Source: Acidobacteriota bacterium
GTDB lineage: Bacteria > Acidobacteriota > Thermoanaerobaculia > Multivoradales > Multivoraceae
Assembly: GCA_029263415.1 (NCBI GenBank)
Contig: JAJCXN010000048.1
Coordinates: forward strand, 263,169-327,168
Direction: 5' to 3'
Length of the DNA: 64,000 bases
How positions within the stretch are numbered: position 1 is the stretch's first letter; every line of letters begins with the position of its first letter. Positions 9,238-16,886 of this stretch are shown in pieces. The notes under the pieces were generated by a model. The model did no database searches, was not told the DNA's origin, and saw only the letters and a program-made list of their open reading frames with translations. A program made the position numbers and the translations under genes.

Positions 9238-10368
9238 ATGACAGAGAACACTCGATCCAAAGACAGCGCGCACCGGCTTTTGGGCCTCGCTGCCACACTA
9301 CTCGCCATCACAGCTGGACCTGCCTGCGCACTGCCCGCCAAACCAGCGCTGGCCGAGAGCTGGGAGCGCGCAACGGCACACGACGTCGGTCTTCGTGCCG
9401 ACCTTCTCGAGGCGTTTCTTCAGGAGGTCCGCGAAGGGGATTATCCGGGTGTGACAAGCCTGCTCGTCGTGCGCGGCGGTCGCCTTGCTGTGGAGGAATA
9501 CTTCGGAGGCAACGACGGTCACCGTCTTCACACCATGCAGTCAGTGAGCAAGAGCTTCTCCTCTGCGATCCTGGGTATCGCGATCGCTGAGGGGGTCATC
9601 GGCAGCACCAACGATCGAGTCCTCGGCTACTTCCCTGACCAGGAGATCCGTAACCGCGACGCGTTCAAGGAAGCCCTCACTATTGAGGACTTGCTGACCA
9701 TGCGAAGCGGCACCGACTACCACGAAAGGGGAAGTGGCTCGCCACACAGTCAGCTCAACCGGCTAGCCACTGGATGGAGCAGCTTCTACCTCGACCGACC
9801 GATGGTCACCGAACCGGGTTCACAATTCGTCTACGACTCGGGCGCCGTGATTCTCTCGTCAGCCCTGATCCAAGCGCGGACCGGAATGCATGCCGATAAA
9901 TACGCCCGAGATCGTCTCTTCGGTCAGCTCGGCATCGAATCGCATCGCTGGCATGGCAACAGCGAAGGCCACCCTCATATGGGTGGCGGACTGTACCTAC
10001 GCCCCACCGACATGGCACGTTTCGGCCAGATGTTTCTAGACGATGGCCGCTGGAACGGGACGCAGGTGATCAGCAAGCAGTGGGTCAAGGCTTCCTTCGA
10101 GCAGCACGTGGACCTCGCTGGGAAGTCTCACCAACATGTCATTGGATATGGCTACTGGTGGTGGATCTTCGAACCTGCAACAGAGATCGGCGCAACACTC
10201 CCCTTCTATGCAGCCTACGGCGCCAACGGTCAATTCATCTTCGTGGTGCCAGAGTTCGATCTGGTTGTGGTGGTGACCGGGAAGACCTCGTCTTATCGAA
10301 ACGAGTCCGCTCCCATGCGGTTCATGTACACCCACATCTTGCCTGCCGTCGAGCGCCCCTCAGGCTGA
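9238..10368 (+). CDS. serine hydrolase, beta-lactamase/penicillin-binding family (class C-like)
   Basis: 376 residues with a signal peptide (LLGLAATLLAITAGPACA). The Beta-lactamase (PF00144) fold is shown by the SVSK motif (Ser102 nucleophile to Lys105), preceded by HTMQ and followed by SFSSAILGIAIAEG. The second motif is YDS (Tyr199-Ser201) in FVYDSGAVILSSALI. The third region is the glycine-rich GANGQFIFVVPEFDLVVVV strand. Other family hallmarks are DLLTMRSG and GGGLYLRPTDMARFGQMF. Family members include esterases, DD-peptidases and EstB-like hydrolases, so substrate cannot be called. The ATG at 9238 has AAGGAG about ten bases upstream; the longer frame would precede the signal peptide. A perfect hairpin overlaps the stop codon. 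Confidence 0.9.
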   Translation: MTENTRSKDSAHRLLGLAATLLAITAGPACALPAKPALAESWERATAHDVGLRADLLEAFLQEVREGDYPGVTSLLVVRGGRLAVEEYFGGNDGHRLHTMQSVSKSFSSAILGIAIAEGVIGSTNDRVLGYFPDQEIRNRDAFKEALTIEDLLTMRSGTDYHERGSGSPHSQLNRLATGWSSFYLDRPMVTEPGSQFVYDSGAVILSSALIQARTGMHADKYARDRLFGQLGIESHRWHGNSEGHPHMGGGLYLRPTDMARFGQMFLDDGRWNGTQVISKQWVKASFEQHVDLAGKSHQHVIGYGYWWWIFEPATEIGATLPFYAAYGANGQFIFVVPEFDLVVVVTGKTSSYRNESAPMRFMYTHILPAVERPSG

Positions 10369-10390
10369 CCAGTCCAAAGACTGGTCAGCC
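10363..10390. terminator. perfect 12-bp hairpin at the stop codon of the serine hydrolase
   Basis: GGCTGACCAGTC (10363-10374), loop CAAA, GACTGGTCAGCC (10379-10390): twelve uninterrupted base pairs. The TGA stop lies inside the left arm. No T-run follows on the plus strand, so it may act as a factor-dependent or bidirectional terminator, or as a 3' mRNA stabiliser. Confidence 0.65.
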
Positions 10391-10497
10391 GCAAACCAAG
10401 CAGAGGGGGCGGAGGTTCCCCAAGAATCGTGACGCCAAGTGTTACGAAAGCTGCTCTCTTCTCTCCCGCTTCGGCAGGTCTGCAACTGGTCGCGTGA

Positions 10498-11925
10498 TTA
10501 GGAGTTCGTCGGCAGGTGGCAGTTGTGGCAGGCAGTCGGAACCTCCACTTTCGGTTCGCCCTCGCAAGCTGGCGGGACATCAAAGGTTCCGGCCGGCGCA
10601 ATCGATCCGGGCTCCCACTCATAGTAATCAGCCAGGTTGAGTCCCGTTCCGGCGGTGGGGCTTGAGTTGGTCTGCATGAACACCACGGGAGAACCCTCGT
10701 CCGAGTACCAGGTCCAAAACACCTGTTGGGCCGAAAGATCGGTGGGGCACCACATGATCTTAGTCGGCACAGTCGAAGGATTCAGGATCGTCCCGGGGGC
10801 GATCTGGGCTCGACATTGACACCCATCTACGGAGTTCCAATCGGGAACCTGCGGCCCGGGTAGCGCCTGTTGGCACATCGTCACATCCCCCGCTTTGTCT
10901 TCGATCCGAATGTAGCCGGTGTCGCCGGTCAACAGCGCCACCTGGACATCGTCTCCCGTCGGCTCGGTTGGCGGCGGGTAGTAGTACAGAGAGGTGTTCT
11001 GCGCCTTCTGTTCCCAGTCGTAGAACACCCGCGTGGGGAATGGATTTGGATCAAAGCTCACGGCTGTCATAAAAACGGTCCCCTGAACCTGCTCAGGCCA
11101 TGGGGGTGGCAAATCCGAGGGAGAAGAACACTCGCTCAAACCAGGAACGGCATTCTGGAACTTCGCAGCCGAGGCCGTATCCGGCTGAGGATAGGTACCA
11201 GCCTCCGCCAGAGTAGCGATGTCGCCCAGGTCCCACTGCTCAAACTGTGTCGTAGCGGTGCTCTGCTCACAAAGAGCAACTAGCTCGCCCAGATTGGTGC
11301 CGCTGACCTCAGAGAACGAAGGGTAGTAGTTGAAGGTGAAGTGTTCATAGATCGGCGCCGGATCGGAGAGCGGTTCGTCCTCGTAGTACATCGTTCGAAA
11401 GGGAAGGTTGTTGTCAGTGTTGAACCAGACCCAATCTGCGCCTTGATCGCGTGGGGTTTTCCACCACGCCAGGTCCTGTTCGAGGATCGGAGCCTCGCCC
11501 ACGCACAGACCTTGTTGATCGACCCAGTTTCTCGAAGGCACGGTGAACGGGGACTCATCGGTCACGTGGGAACAAGATGTTTGACCGTCTTCGAGAAGAT
11601 ATAGACGGCGGTCGCTAGTAACCAAGAAATCCGCGTCGATGCCGTAACGGCTGGCCAGGGAAAACTCGAAGGCCTCAGCGCTCTCGTCGTAGGTGAACTC
11701 TGCAGCCACCATGAATGGAAGCACGAAGTCCTGCATCAGGGCAGTTGCCGTCCATTTTGCAGGCAGGGTCGGCACGATCGTGGACTGGCATTGCTCAAAT
11801 TCAGGAAGCGGCAGAAGGTCAGACGCTTCGACGGTCACAGGTTCCGTAGCCTGGCAACCCGATAGCAGTAGGCCGATCGCGCAGCCCGAGAGACTCACGT
11901 GGATCCAACTGTTCGCTGACTTCAT
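10498..11925 (-). CDS. secreted lipoprotein with a terminal CxxCH motif, function unknown
   Basis: 475 residues. The N-terminus (MKSANSWIHVSLSGCAIG, then LLLSGC) has a lipobox, so the mature protein should be lipid-anchored at Cys. I recognise no domain. It is rich in Trp, Tyr, Pro and acidic residues and has scattered cysteines. The last 12 residues include CHNCH, a formal CxxCH haem c attachment motif, only six residues from the end; ordinary cytochrome c domains need about 60 more residues for an axial ligand. GGAGG lies seven bases before the ATG at 11925. It follows the propeller gene by 26 bp on the same strand, so the two probably form an operon and may act together outside the cytoplasm. 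Confidence 0.75.
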   Translation of the reverse strand: MKSANSWIHVSLSGCAIGLLLSGCQATEPVTVEASDLLPLPEFEQCQSTIVPTLPAKWTATALMQDFVLPFMVAAEFTYDESAEAFEFSLASRYGIDADFLVTSDRRLYLLEDGQTSCSHVTDESPFTVPSRNWVDQQGLCVGEAPILEQDLAWWKTPRDQGADWVWFNTDNNLPFRTMYYEDEPLSDPAPIYEHFTFNYYPSFSEVSGTNLGELVALCEQSTATTQFEQWDLGDIATLAEAGTYPQPDTASAAKFQNAVPGLSECSSPSDLPPPWPEQVQGTVFMTAVSFDPNPFPTRVFYDWEQKAQNTSLYYYPPPTEPTGDDVQVALLTGDTGYIRIEDKAGDVTMCQQALPGPQVPDWNSVDGCQCRAQIAPGTILNPSTVPTKIMWCPTDLSAQQVFWTWYSDEGSPVVFMQTNSSPTAGTGLNLADYYEWEPGSIAPAGTFDVPPACEGEPKVEVPTACHNCHLPTNS

Positions 11926-11951
11926 TCTTCTTCCTCCAGTCATTTGGGGGT

Positions 11952-13019
11952 TCACTGAGTCCCAGTGGTAGTCCACTTCTGGGGAGGCAAGTCTCCCCCT
12001 AATTCCGCTAAGTAGAGAGATCGTCCATCGCGGCTCACGCTTGCCGAGTGCAGCATCGCGGTTTCGGGCGTCGAGCCAAGCTCGATCTGCCACTGTGCCA
12101 GTGGTGAACACGCAAATGAGATCAGCTCGGAACACACCGTGGGCACCGCGAAGAGCGAGACCCAGCCGCCGCCGCCATCGGTGGGGCTGCTAGTGACAAA
12201 CAACGTACTTCCGCCGCCCATCGACCCCGCCATGCTGATGCCGTAGACGCCGTTCTGGCCAAAGCACGAAAGCTGTCCGAGGAAATCCCCAACCCCGGAC
12301 ATCACCTGGACTCTGTGGTTGAGCGCATCAGCTACCCATACGCGATCGCAATCGTCCACCACCACCGCGTGAGGCAGGTCAAACTCCAACGGACCGCTGC
12401 CAGGTTGGTTGTCTGGAGCGCTCCACACCGCGAGTACTTCACCGGTGGGCCCAAGTTTGAGCAAACGGTTGTTGAGTCCATCCAGGTCACCATCGGTGAC
12501 CAAGAGGTTGCCTAACGAATCGAAAGCAACGTCGGTCACCTTGTCGAATTGCAGCGGGTTCAGGTCCGTGCCGCCCGAGTCGGCTGCACAGGTCCCGATC
12601 GAACCGAGGTAGTCCCCATCCACCGTGAAGCGCTTGAGACAGTGACCGAACCCGGGACCAGCCGGCTGGGGAGGAGCCATGTCGGTAATCCACAGCACTT
12701 GGCTACCGTCGGGTAGACGTTGCAGGCTCAAGGAGTGCGGATCACCCAGCTCCTCGGTCGTCCAGGAACTCAGCAGTGCTCCGGCTGGCGAAAAGACAGC
12801 GACGGCGGGCTGAGATCGTTGAAGAACGTAAATTGTGGACTCGATCGGATCGACGTCTACCCAGGACACCTCACCAAAGCGAAGGCTGGTTTGAGGCCAC
12901 TCTTTGTCTAGCTGCCACTCTTTGTCTGGCTGGTAGTGGATGCTTTGGGCTGCACTAGCGACTTCTGCGGACAGGCCGAGGATCACAAGGAGAAACCGAC
13001 CGATCAGTCGCGTATTCAC
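11952..13019 (-). CDS. secreted NHL/six-bladed beta-propeller protein
   Basis: 355 residues with a signal peptide (IGRFLLVILGLSAEVASA). NHL-type blades are visible: WVDVDPIESTIYVLQR, QFDKVTDVAFDSLGNLLVTD, FDLPHAVVVDDCDRVWVAD followed by ALNHRVQVM, and SVSRDGRSLYLAEL. The pattern resembles peptidylglycine-lyase-like and TRIM-NHL propellers, which bind ligands or proteins. The start is probably GTG at 13019 because AGGAGG lies eight bases upstream; the GTG at 13028 overlaps that site. It is the first gene of a likely two-gene operon with the CxxCH lipoprotein. Confidence 0.82.
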   Translation of the reverse strand: MNTRLIGRFLLVILGLSAEVASAAQSIHYQPDKEWQLDKEWPQTSLRFGEVSWVDVDPIESTIYVLQRSQPAVAVFSPAGALLSSWTTEELGDPHSLSLQRLPDGSQVLWITDMAPPQPAGPGFGHCLKRFTVDGDYLGSIGTCAADSGGTDLNPLQFDKVTDVAFDSLGNLLVTDGDLDGLNNRLLKLGPTGEVLAVWSAPDNQPGSGPLEFDLPHAVVVDDCDRVWVADALNHRVQVMSGVGDFLGQLSCFGQNGVYGISMAGSMGGGSTLFVTSSPTDGGGGWVSLFAVPTVCSELISFACSPLAQWQIELGSTPETAMLHSASVSRDGRSLYLAELGGDLPPQKWTTTGTQ

Positions 13020-13188
13020 TGCTGCCACCTCCTGACGTTGACCACCATCGGTGACGCCCCCACTCTGGGCCGAAGCTAGCTGCTTCTTGCAGAACTGCCA
13101 CCTAGGTTTCAGTCACGGTAGCAACATTGCAAAACACAAGTCCGATAATTCCCCGATAATTGCGAACACGCTGGCCGGAAAAGTTTAT
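13020..13188. promoter_or_regulatory. direct repeat upstream of the propeller-lipoprotein operon
   Basis: CCGATAATT occurs at 13142-13150 and again at 13153-13161, an 11-bp period or about one helical turn, roughly 125 bases upstream of the propeller start. This spacing is typical of tandem activator sites bound on one face of DNA. The binding protein is unknown. The rest of the interval shows nothing clear. Confidence 0.35.
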
Positions 13189-13790
13189 CTAGGACAAGGG
13201 GAGGGATAATCTGGCCGAACCTCTGTGGGAGACGAAAGAAACATCTCGCTTGAAGGGATCAAACAACTCTGAGAGAGAAGAGCACACAATCCCGGCGCTC
13301 GGCGAGGATCTCATCGCAGAGTTTGAGGTGTCAGCCCAGCTTGGCAACAGGTACTCATCGGCGTGTGATGCCAAGGGCACTGCTGACGACCAAGCACCGG
13401 TGGTGCCGGCCTCAAAGCCGCCGAGGAAAGGAAAAGGTGCCCGTGCTGAATAGACGGTCCCGGTGTTGACGGCACCGGAGAATCCCACTCGGCCAGGCGC
13501 CCCAATAGCCAAGGCCTCTGTACCGGCCGGATGAAAGAAGCGCCCGGCCGCCATTGCAAAGCCAAATTCTTCGCTGCCCTGCAAGGGCTGTCCTGCATCC
13601 TCCACATCGATTGCGTAGGTGCCCGAGAGATTCACACCCTCGGGCGACTATTGAGGATTTGAATGCGCCTCACGTTGACCAAGCCGTTCTTGTAATCCAA
13701 CCGACCTGCGACCGCGAGATCGTCGATCCCGTCGAGGTCGAAATCGCCCACCGGCGTCGAAGTCGCCTGCAACCGCCACGCGTCGGCTTC
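13189..13790 (-). pseudogene. decayed FG-GAP repeat protein
   Basis: On the minus strand, pieces of one FG-GAP gene appear in successive frames. VAVAGDFDAGG is followed by a second frame with GDFDLDGIDDLAVAGRLDY and a stop near 13636. A third frame then begins NLSGTYAIDVEDAG and continues through FGFAMAAGRFF, ALAIGAPGRVGFSGAVNTG and GTVYSARAPF to GFEAGTTGAWSSAVP. At least two frameshifts are needed to join them. The final part keeps a 148-codon open frame but begins mid-domain. It abuts the broken nucleotidyltransferase gene, which suggests deletion and fusion of two dead genes. Confidence 0.75.
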
Positions 13791-14111
13791 TGCTCAGCTC
13801 CCCGGGAACGCTCTCGCCAACGTGGAAATCGATCTTGATCAACAACTCCAGATGCAAGGCTTGGAACATCCCACCGCGTGCGGTTGCGTTCCGAGCGCTT
13901 GCCAGATCGAAAAGGAACTCGGGTGCCAACGGCTCGGCCAGCAGGGGCAAGCTCGACGGTTGAAGTCGAACTACTAGGTCTATGTCTTGGGTAAACCGTG
14001 GTTCACCGTAATAGGACGAGGCAAGGTCCGCCCGTGACGTGGTACTCAACTCCAACTCGGTCGAGGACCGCGCTTGTGCTGCTTAGAACCGTTCGAGTTC
14101 TGCGGCTTCAT
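13791..14111 (-). pseudogene. broken nucleotidyltransferase (AbiEii/MNT-like)
   Basis: The conserved core of a minimal nucleotidyltransferase can be read only by changing frame. One frame gives VLDRVGVEYHVTGG; the next gives LASSYYGEPRFTQDIDLVV, which contains the DxD-type metal site (DID) of the family. The frame then runs through FLFDLASARNATARGG and LLIKIDFHVGE into FG-GAP sequence at about 13790, so the C-terminus is lost. The original ATG at 14109-14111 overlaps the stop of the upstream small gene (ATGA), but its frame ends after about 18 codons. Related intact proteins are toxin or modifier components. This copy looks dead. Confidence 0.65.
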
Positions 14112-14386
14112 GCATCAACCAACGAGAGCAGTCTCTGCGTCTCGGGATCGCTGCGATAAAGGGACCGTGCGACCTCCAATCTCAGAGTCCTACTATCCGC
14201 CGATGGGTTTCTGACCCGAGCCTTGTGGAGCAGCATGGCGTGCATTTGACTGAAGAGCGACGCCGAGCGCTCGACTCGCTTCTGTGGCGTCCATTGGCCC
14301 ACGGCCCTTCGATACGTCGTTTCAACGCTGTCCCTGATCCGAAGAATACCAGTTCGAACGTAGACATACGGTGCCGGGTCGTTCAC
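14108..14386 (-). CDS. small conserved protein, likely partner of a nucleotidyltransferase
   Basis: 92 residues, GTG start at 14386, no obvious ribosome binding site. The C-terminal 70 residues resemble the short helical protein often encoded just before an AbiEii-like nucleotidyltransferase: TYRRAVGQWTPQKRVERSAS, then LFSQMHAMLLHKARVRNP, then LRLEVARSLYRSDPETQRLL. The N-terminus is uncertain. Its TGA overlaps the start of the broken nucleotidyltransferase, the expected arrangement for a coupled two-gene unit. With the partner destroyed, this gene may be on its way to decay. A toxin-antitoxin role is only inferred from the gene pairing. Confidence 0.5.
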   Translation of the reverse strand: MNDPAPYVYVRTGILRIRDSVETTYRRAVGQWTPQKRVERSASLFSQMHAMLLHKARVRNPSADSRTLRLEVARSLYRSDPETQRLLSLVDA

Positions 14387-14519
14387 GAGAAGACCAGTCC
14401 CGTTCGGAGATTCGAGGGCGCCACCAGCTCAGGTGCTGCTGCCCCTCGTACGTCCTTTTGTCCTAAGCTCCTCGGAACCTATTCAAAGATCCGCAAGATC
14501 GCCCTTGAGGAGAGAGTTC

Positions 14520-16391
14520 GTGAAGAAGTCTGACCGGCAGCTTGGCATGAGCAGAGACATCACAAGGCGCGATTTCGTCTACGGTGTCGGAGCGGCCGCT
14601 ATCGGCGTAGGGGTGGCCTGCGGCTCCCCGGAATTGCAAAGAGAGCCATTCTCGGAACGCCACTACCCGCCCACCCTCACAGGTTTGCGAGGGTCTCACG
14701 ACGGTTCCTTCGATGTGGCGCACGCGCTGGCGCGCCAGGGTGAGGCCTTCGATCGGGGAATCGATCTCGACGAGAGCTACGACCTCGTGGTGGTCGGCGG
14801 TGGCATTAGCGGACTCGCCGCAGCCCACTACTTTCGTAAGCTCAATGGGCCGCATAGCCGCATTCTCATTCTCGACAACCACGACGATTTCGGCGGCCAC
14901 GCCAAGCGCAACGAGTTCCACCAGGGCGGGCAGATGCGCCTGGCTTGGGGAGGCGTCTTCAACCTCGAGTACCCGATGTTCAGCGACACGGTCAACGAGC
15001 TGCTCGACGAACTCGGAGTGAATATCGAACGGTTGCTCGAGAACTCTGACTTTCACTACGGCGACGATGGCGCTCTTGGTCCCGCGACCTACTTCGACGC
15101 GGAGACCTATGGCAACGACGTTCTGATTCCTGGATTCGGCTTCCGCGGAGGGGACTACGCGACGATCGCAAACCAACTCGACCAGGTGCCACTGAGCGCG
15201 CAGTCGCGTCAGTCGTTGAAGCGCTTTTACACAACCGAGACTGATGTCCTGGCCGGTATGACTGCTCAAGAGCGGGATCAGGCTCTGCGCCAGATGAGCT
15301 ACATCGACTTCCTACGGCAGCACGGAGGACTCACCGAAGAAGCGGCCGGCCTCTTCGTGCAGACCACCCACGGATATTCGGGTGTTGGGGCTGACAGCCT
15401 CTCGGTCGCGGAGTGCGTAGATGCCGGACTACCGATTGGGCATCTACTCGGGGAAGGCATCCCAGAACCGGTTCCGGGCAAGGTGGGCGGTGAAGTTGCG
15501 ATGTTTCCTGACGGCAACGCATCGATCGCTCGGCTCCTGGTTCGTTCGCTGATTCCTGGTGTGGCTCCGGGTCAGGATGCAGACGATGTCGTCACCGCAA
15601 AGTTTGACTACTCCAAGCTCGATCGCCCTGAGTCGAAAGTCCGCATCCGGCTCAACTCCACGGTTGTCAATGTAGACGAACGCGACGGCTCGGTGGCGGT
15701 GCGCTACGTCCGCGACGGGCAAACCTCGGTGGTCAAGGGGCGACACTCTGTGCTCGCTTGCTGGCACTCGATCATCCCTCACCTCTGTCCTCAACTCCCG
15801 GAAGCCCAGAAGGAAGCGATGCGTTCACAGGTCAAGCGACCGCTGCTGCTGACCAATGTGCTGCTACGAAGCGGTGCTGCGGCAGACAAGCTTGGCATCT
15901 CGGGCGCATATTGCCCCGGCAGATTGCACGGTGCGACTTGGCTGGTCAAGGGCATCAATGCTGGCGACTATTCTCACGAGTGGAGCGATCCTGATTCCGT
16001 GGTGATGCAGTTCTGGGGTTCGCTGGCACCGCGCAGGCAAGGCCTCGAGCCGCGTCAACAGCACCGGTTGGCAAGGCAGCGACTTTTGGCGATGTCGTTC
16101 GAGGACTTCGAACGGGAAGTTCGCACTGTTCTCGACGGCATGCTCGGCCCCGCCGGCTTCAACGCCGCCGAGGACATCCTGGCCATCATCGTCAATCGCT
16201 GGCCGCATGGCTACTCTTACGACTATCTAGACCTCTGGGATCCTGAGCACGCGCCCGGGCAAGCGCCGCACGAGATCGCCCGCCTGCGCTTCGGCAAGCT
16301 CGCCTTCGCCAACGCCGATGCCGGCGCGAACGCCTACACCCACGTCGCTATCGACGAGGCGTGGCGGGCAGTCAACGACTTGGTCAGCTGA
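14520..16391 (+). CDS. Tat-exported FAD-dependent amine oxidoreductase, spermidine dehydrogenase-like
   Basis: 623 residues. The start is GTG at 14520, with GAGGAG about seven bases upstream; an ATG nine codons later has no good site. A twin-arginine signal TRRDFVYGVGAAAIG lies at residues 15-29. The motif YPPTLTGLRGSHDGSFDVAHA precedes the Rossmann FAD site VVVGGGISGLAAAHYFR (GGGISG at 93-98), then LILDNHDDFGGHAKRNEF. This combination and length match the SpdH-like family of exported flavoproteins, which oxidise polyamines or related amines in the periplasm. A central substrate domain and a C-terminal segment (LRFGKLAFANADAGA) that completes the FAD domain follow. It has no co-directional partner apart from the PadR gene 138 bp downstream. 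The substrate is not proven. Confidence 0.82.
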   Translation: MKKSDRQLGMSRDITRRDFVYGVGAAAIGVGVACGSPELQREPFSERHYPPTLTGLRGSHDGSFDVAHALARQGEAFDRGIDLDESYDLVVVGGGISGLAAAHYFRKLNGPHSRILILDNHDDFGGHAKRNEFHQGGQMRLAWGGVFNLEYPMFSDTVNELLDELGVNIERLLENSDFHYGDDGALGPATYFDAETYGNDVLIPGFGFRGGDYATIANQLDQVPLSAQSRQSLKRFYTTETDVLAGMTAQERDQALRQMSYIDFLRQHGGLTEEAAGLFVQTTHGYSGVGADSLSVAECVDAGLPIGHLLGEGIPEPVPGKVGGEVAMFPDGNASIARLLVRSLIPGVAPGQDADDVVTAKFDYSKLDRPESKVRIRLNSTVVNVDERDGSVAVRYVRDGQTSVVKGRHSVLACWHSIIPHLCPQLPEAQKEAMRSQVKRPLLLTNVLLRSGAAADKLGISGAYCPGRLHGATWLVKGINAGDYSHEWSDPDSVVMQFWGSLAPRRQGLEPRQQHRLARQRLLAMSFEDFEREVRTVLDGMLGPAGFNAAEDILAIIVNRWPHGYSYDYLDLWDPEHAPGQAPHEIARLRFGKLAFANADAGANAYTHVAIDEAWRAVNDLVS

Positions 16392-16529
16392 CAGGTCCGC
16401 ATCAGCTAACCAGGCCACCAAGCGCGATGAATGAGTCACACCGCCCAGAAACTCGCATCCACCGGAAACCTTTTCGGCTAGGCAGCGTCTTCCTTTAATA
16501 TTCATTTGTAGTTTTAATGGAGACCAGCA

Positions 16530-16886
16530 ATGCCTAGCGCGCAATCCGACGGAAAGTCCGGCCAGTTCCTACCCGAGTTTGAGCTCTATGTAGCGCTAGC
16601 CATTAGCCAGCTCGGCGACAATGCTTACGGCACCTCGATACGTAAGGAAATCGACGAACGCACCGCGCGACCGGTCTCGGTGGGCGCCCTTTACACAACT
16701 CTCGCCCGGCTCGCGGAGAAGGGCTTGGTGGTGCAAGAACCAAGGGACAAGCAGCAGTCGCAGCGCGGTCGCCCCCGCAAGTACTGTCGGCTCACCCGCG
16801 CAGGAGAAAGCGCGCTTGCCCACTCCACTCAGATGCTCGGCAGGATGATGGAAGGCCTATCGCTTGCAGGAGGCGCAAACTCATGA
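16530..16886 (+). CDS. PadR family transcriptional regulator (module 2)
   Basis: 118 residues with a winged helix: ELYVALAISQLGDNAYGTSI, then GALYTTLARLAEKGLV, then a basic wing RGRPRKYCRLTRAGE. Compared with module 1 it carries the (Q)RGRPRKYY-type wing typical of PadR genes paired with ADOP permeases. GGAG lies seven bases before the ATG. An AT-rich segment just upstream (16494-16517) could hold the -10 region. The stop overlaps the next start by 4 nt (ATGA at 16883-16886), so it is coupled to the permease and probably represses the pair. Confidence 0.92.
   Translation: MPSAQSDGKSGQFLPEFELYVALAISQLGDNAYGTSIRKEIDERTARPVSVGALYTTLARLAEKGLVVQEPRDKQQSQRGRPRKYCRLTRAGESALAHSTQMLGRMMEGLSLAGGANS

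Noticed and set aside
14463-15269. 268-codon minus-strand ORF antisense to the flavoprotein
   Set aside because: It overlaps conserved FAD-binding coding sequence and lacks a ribosome binding site or family motif.
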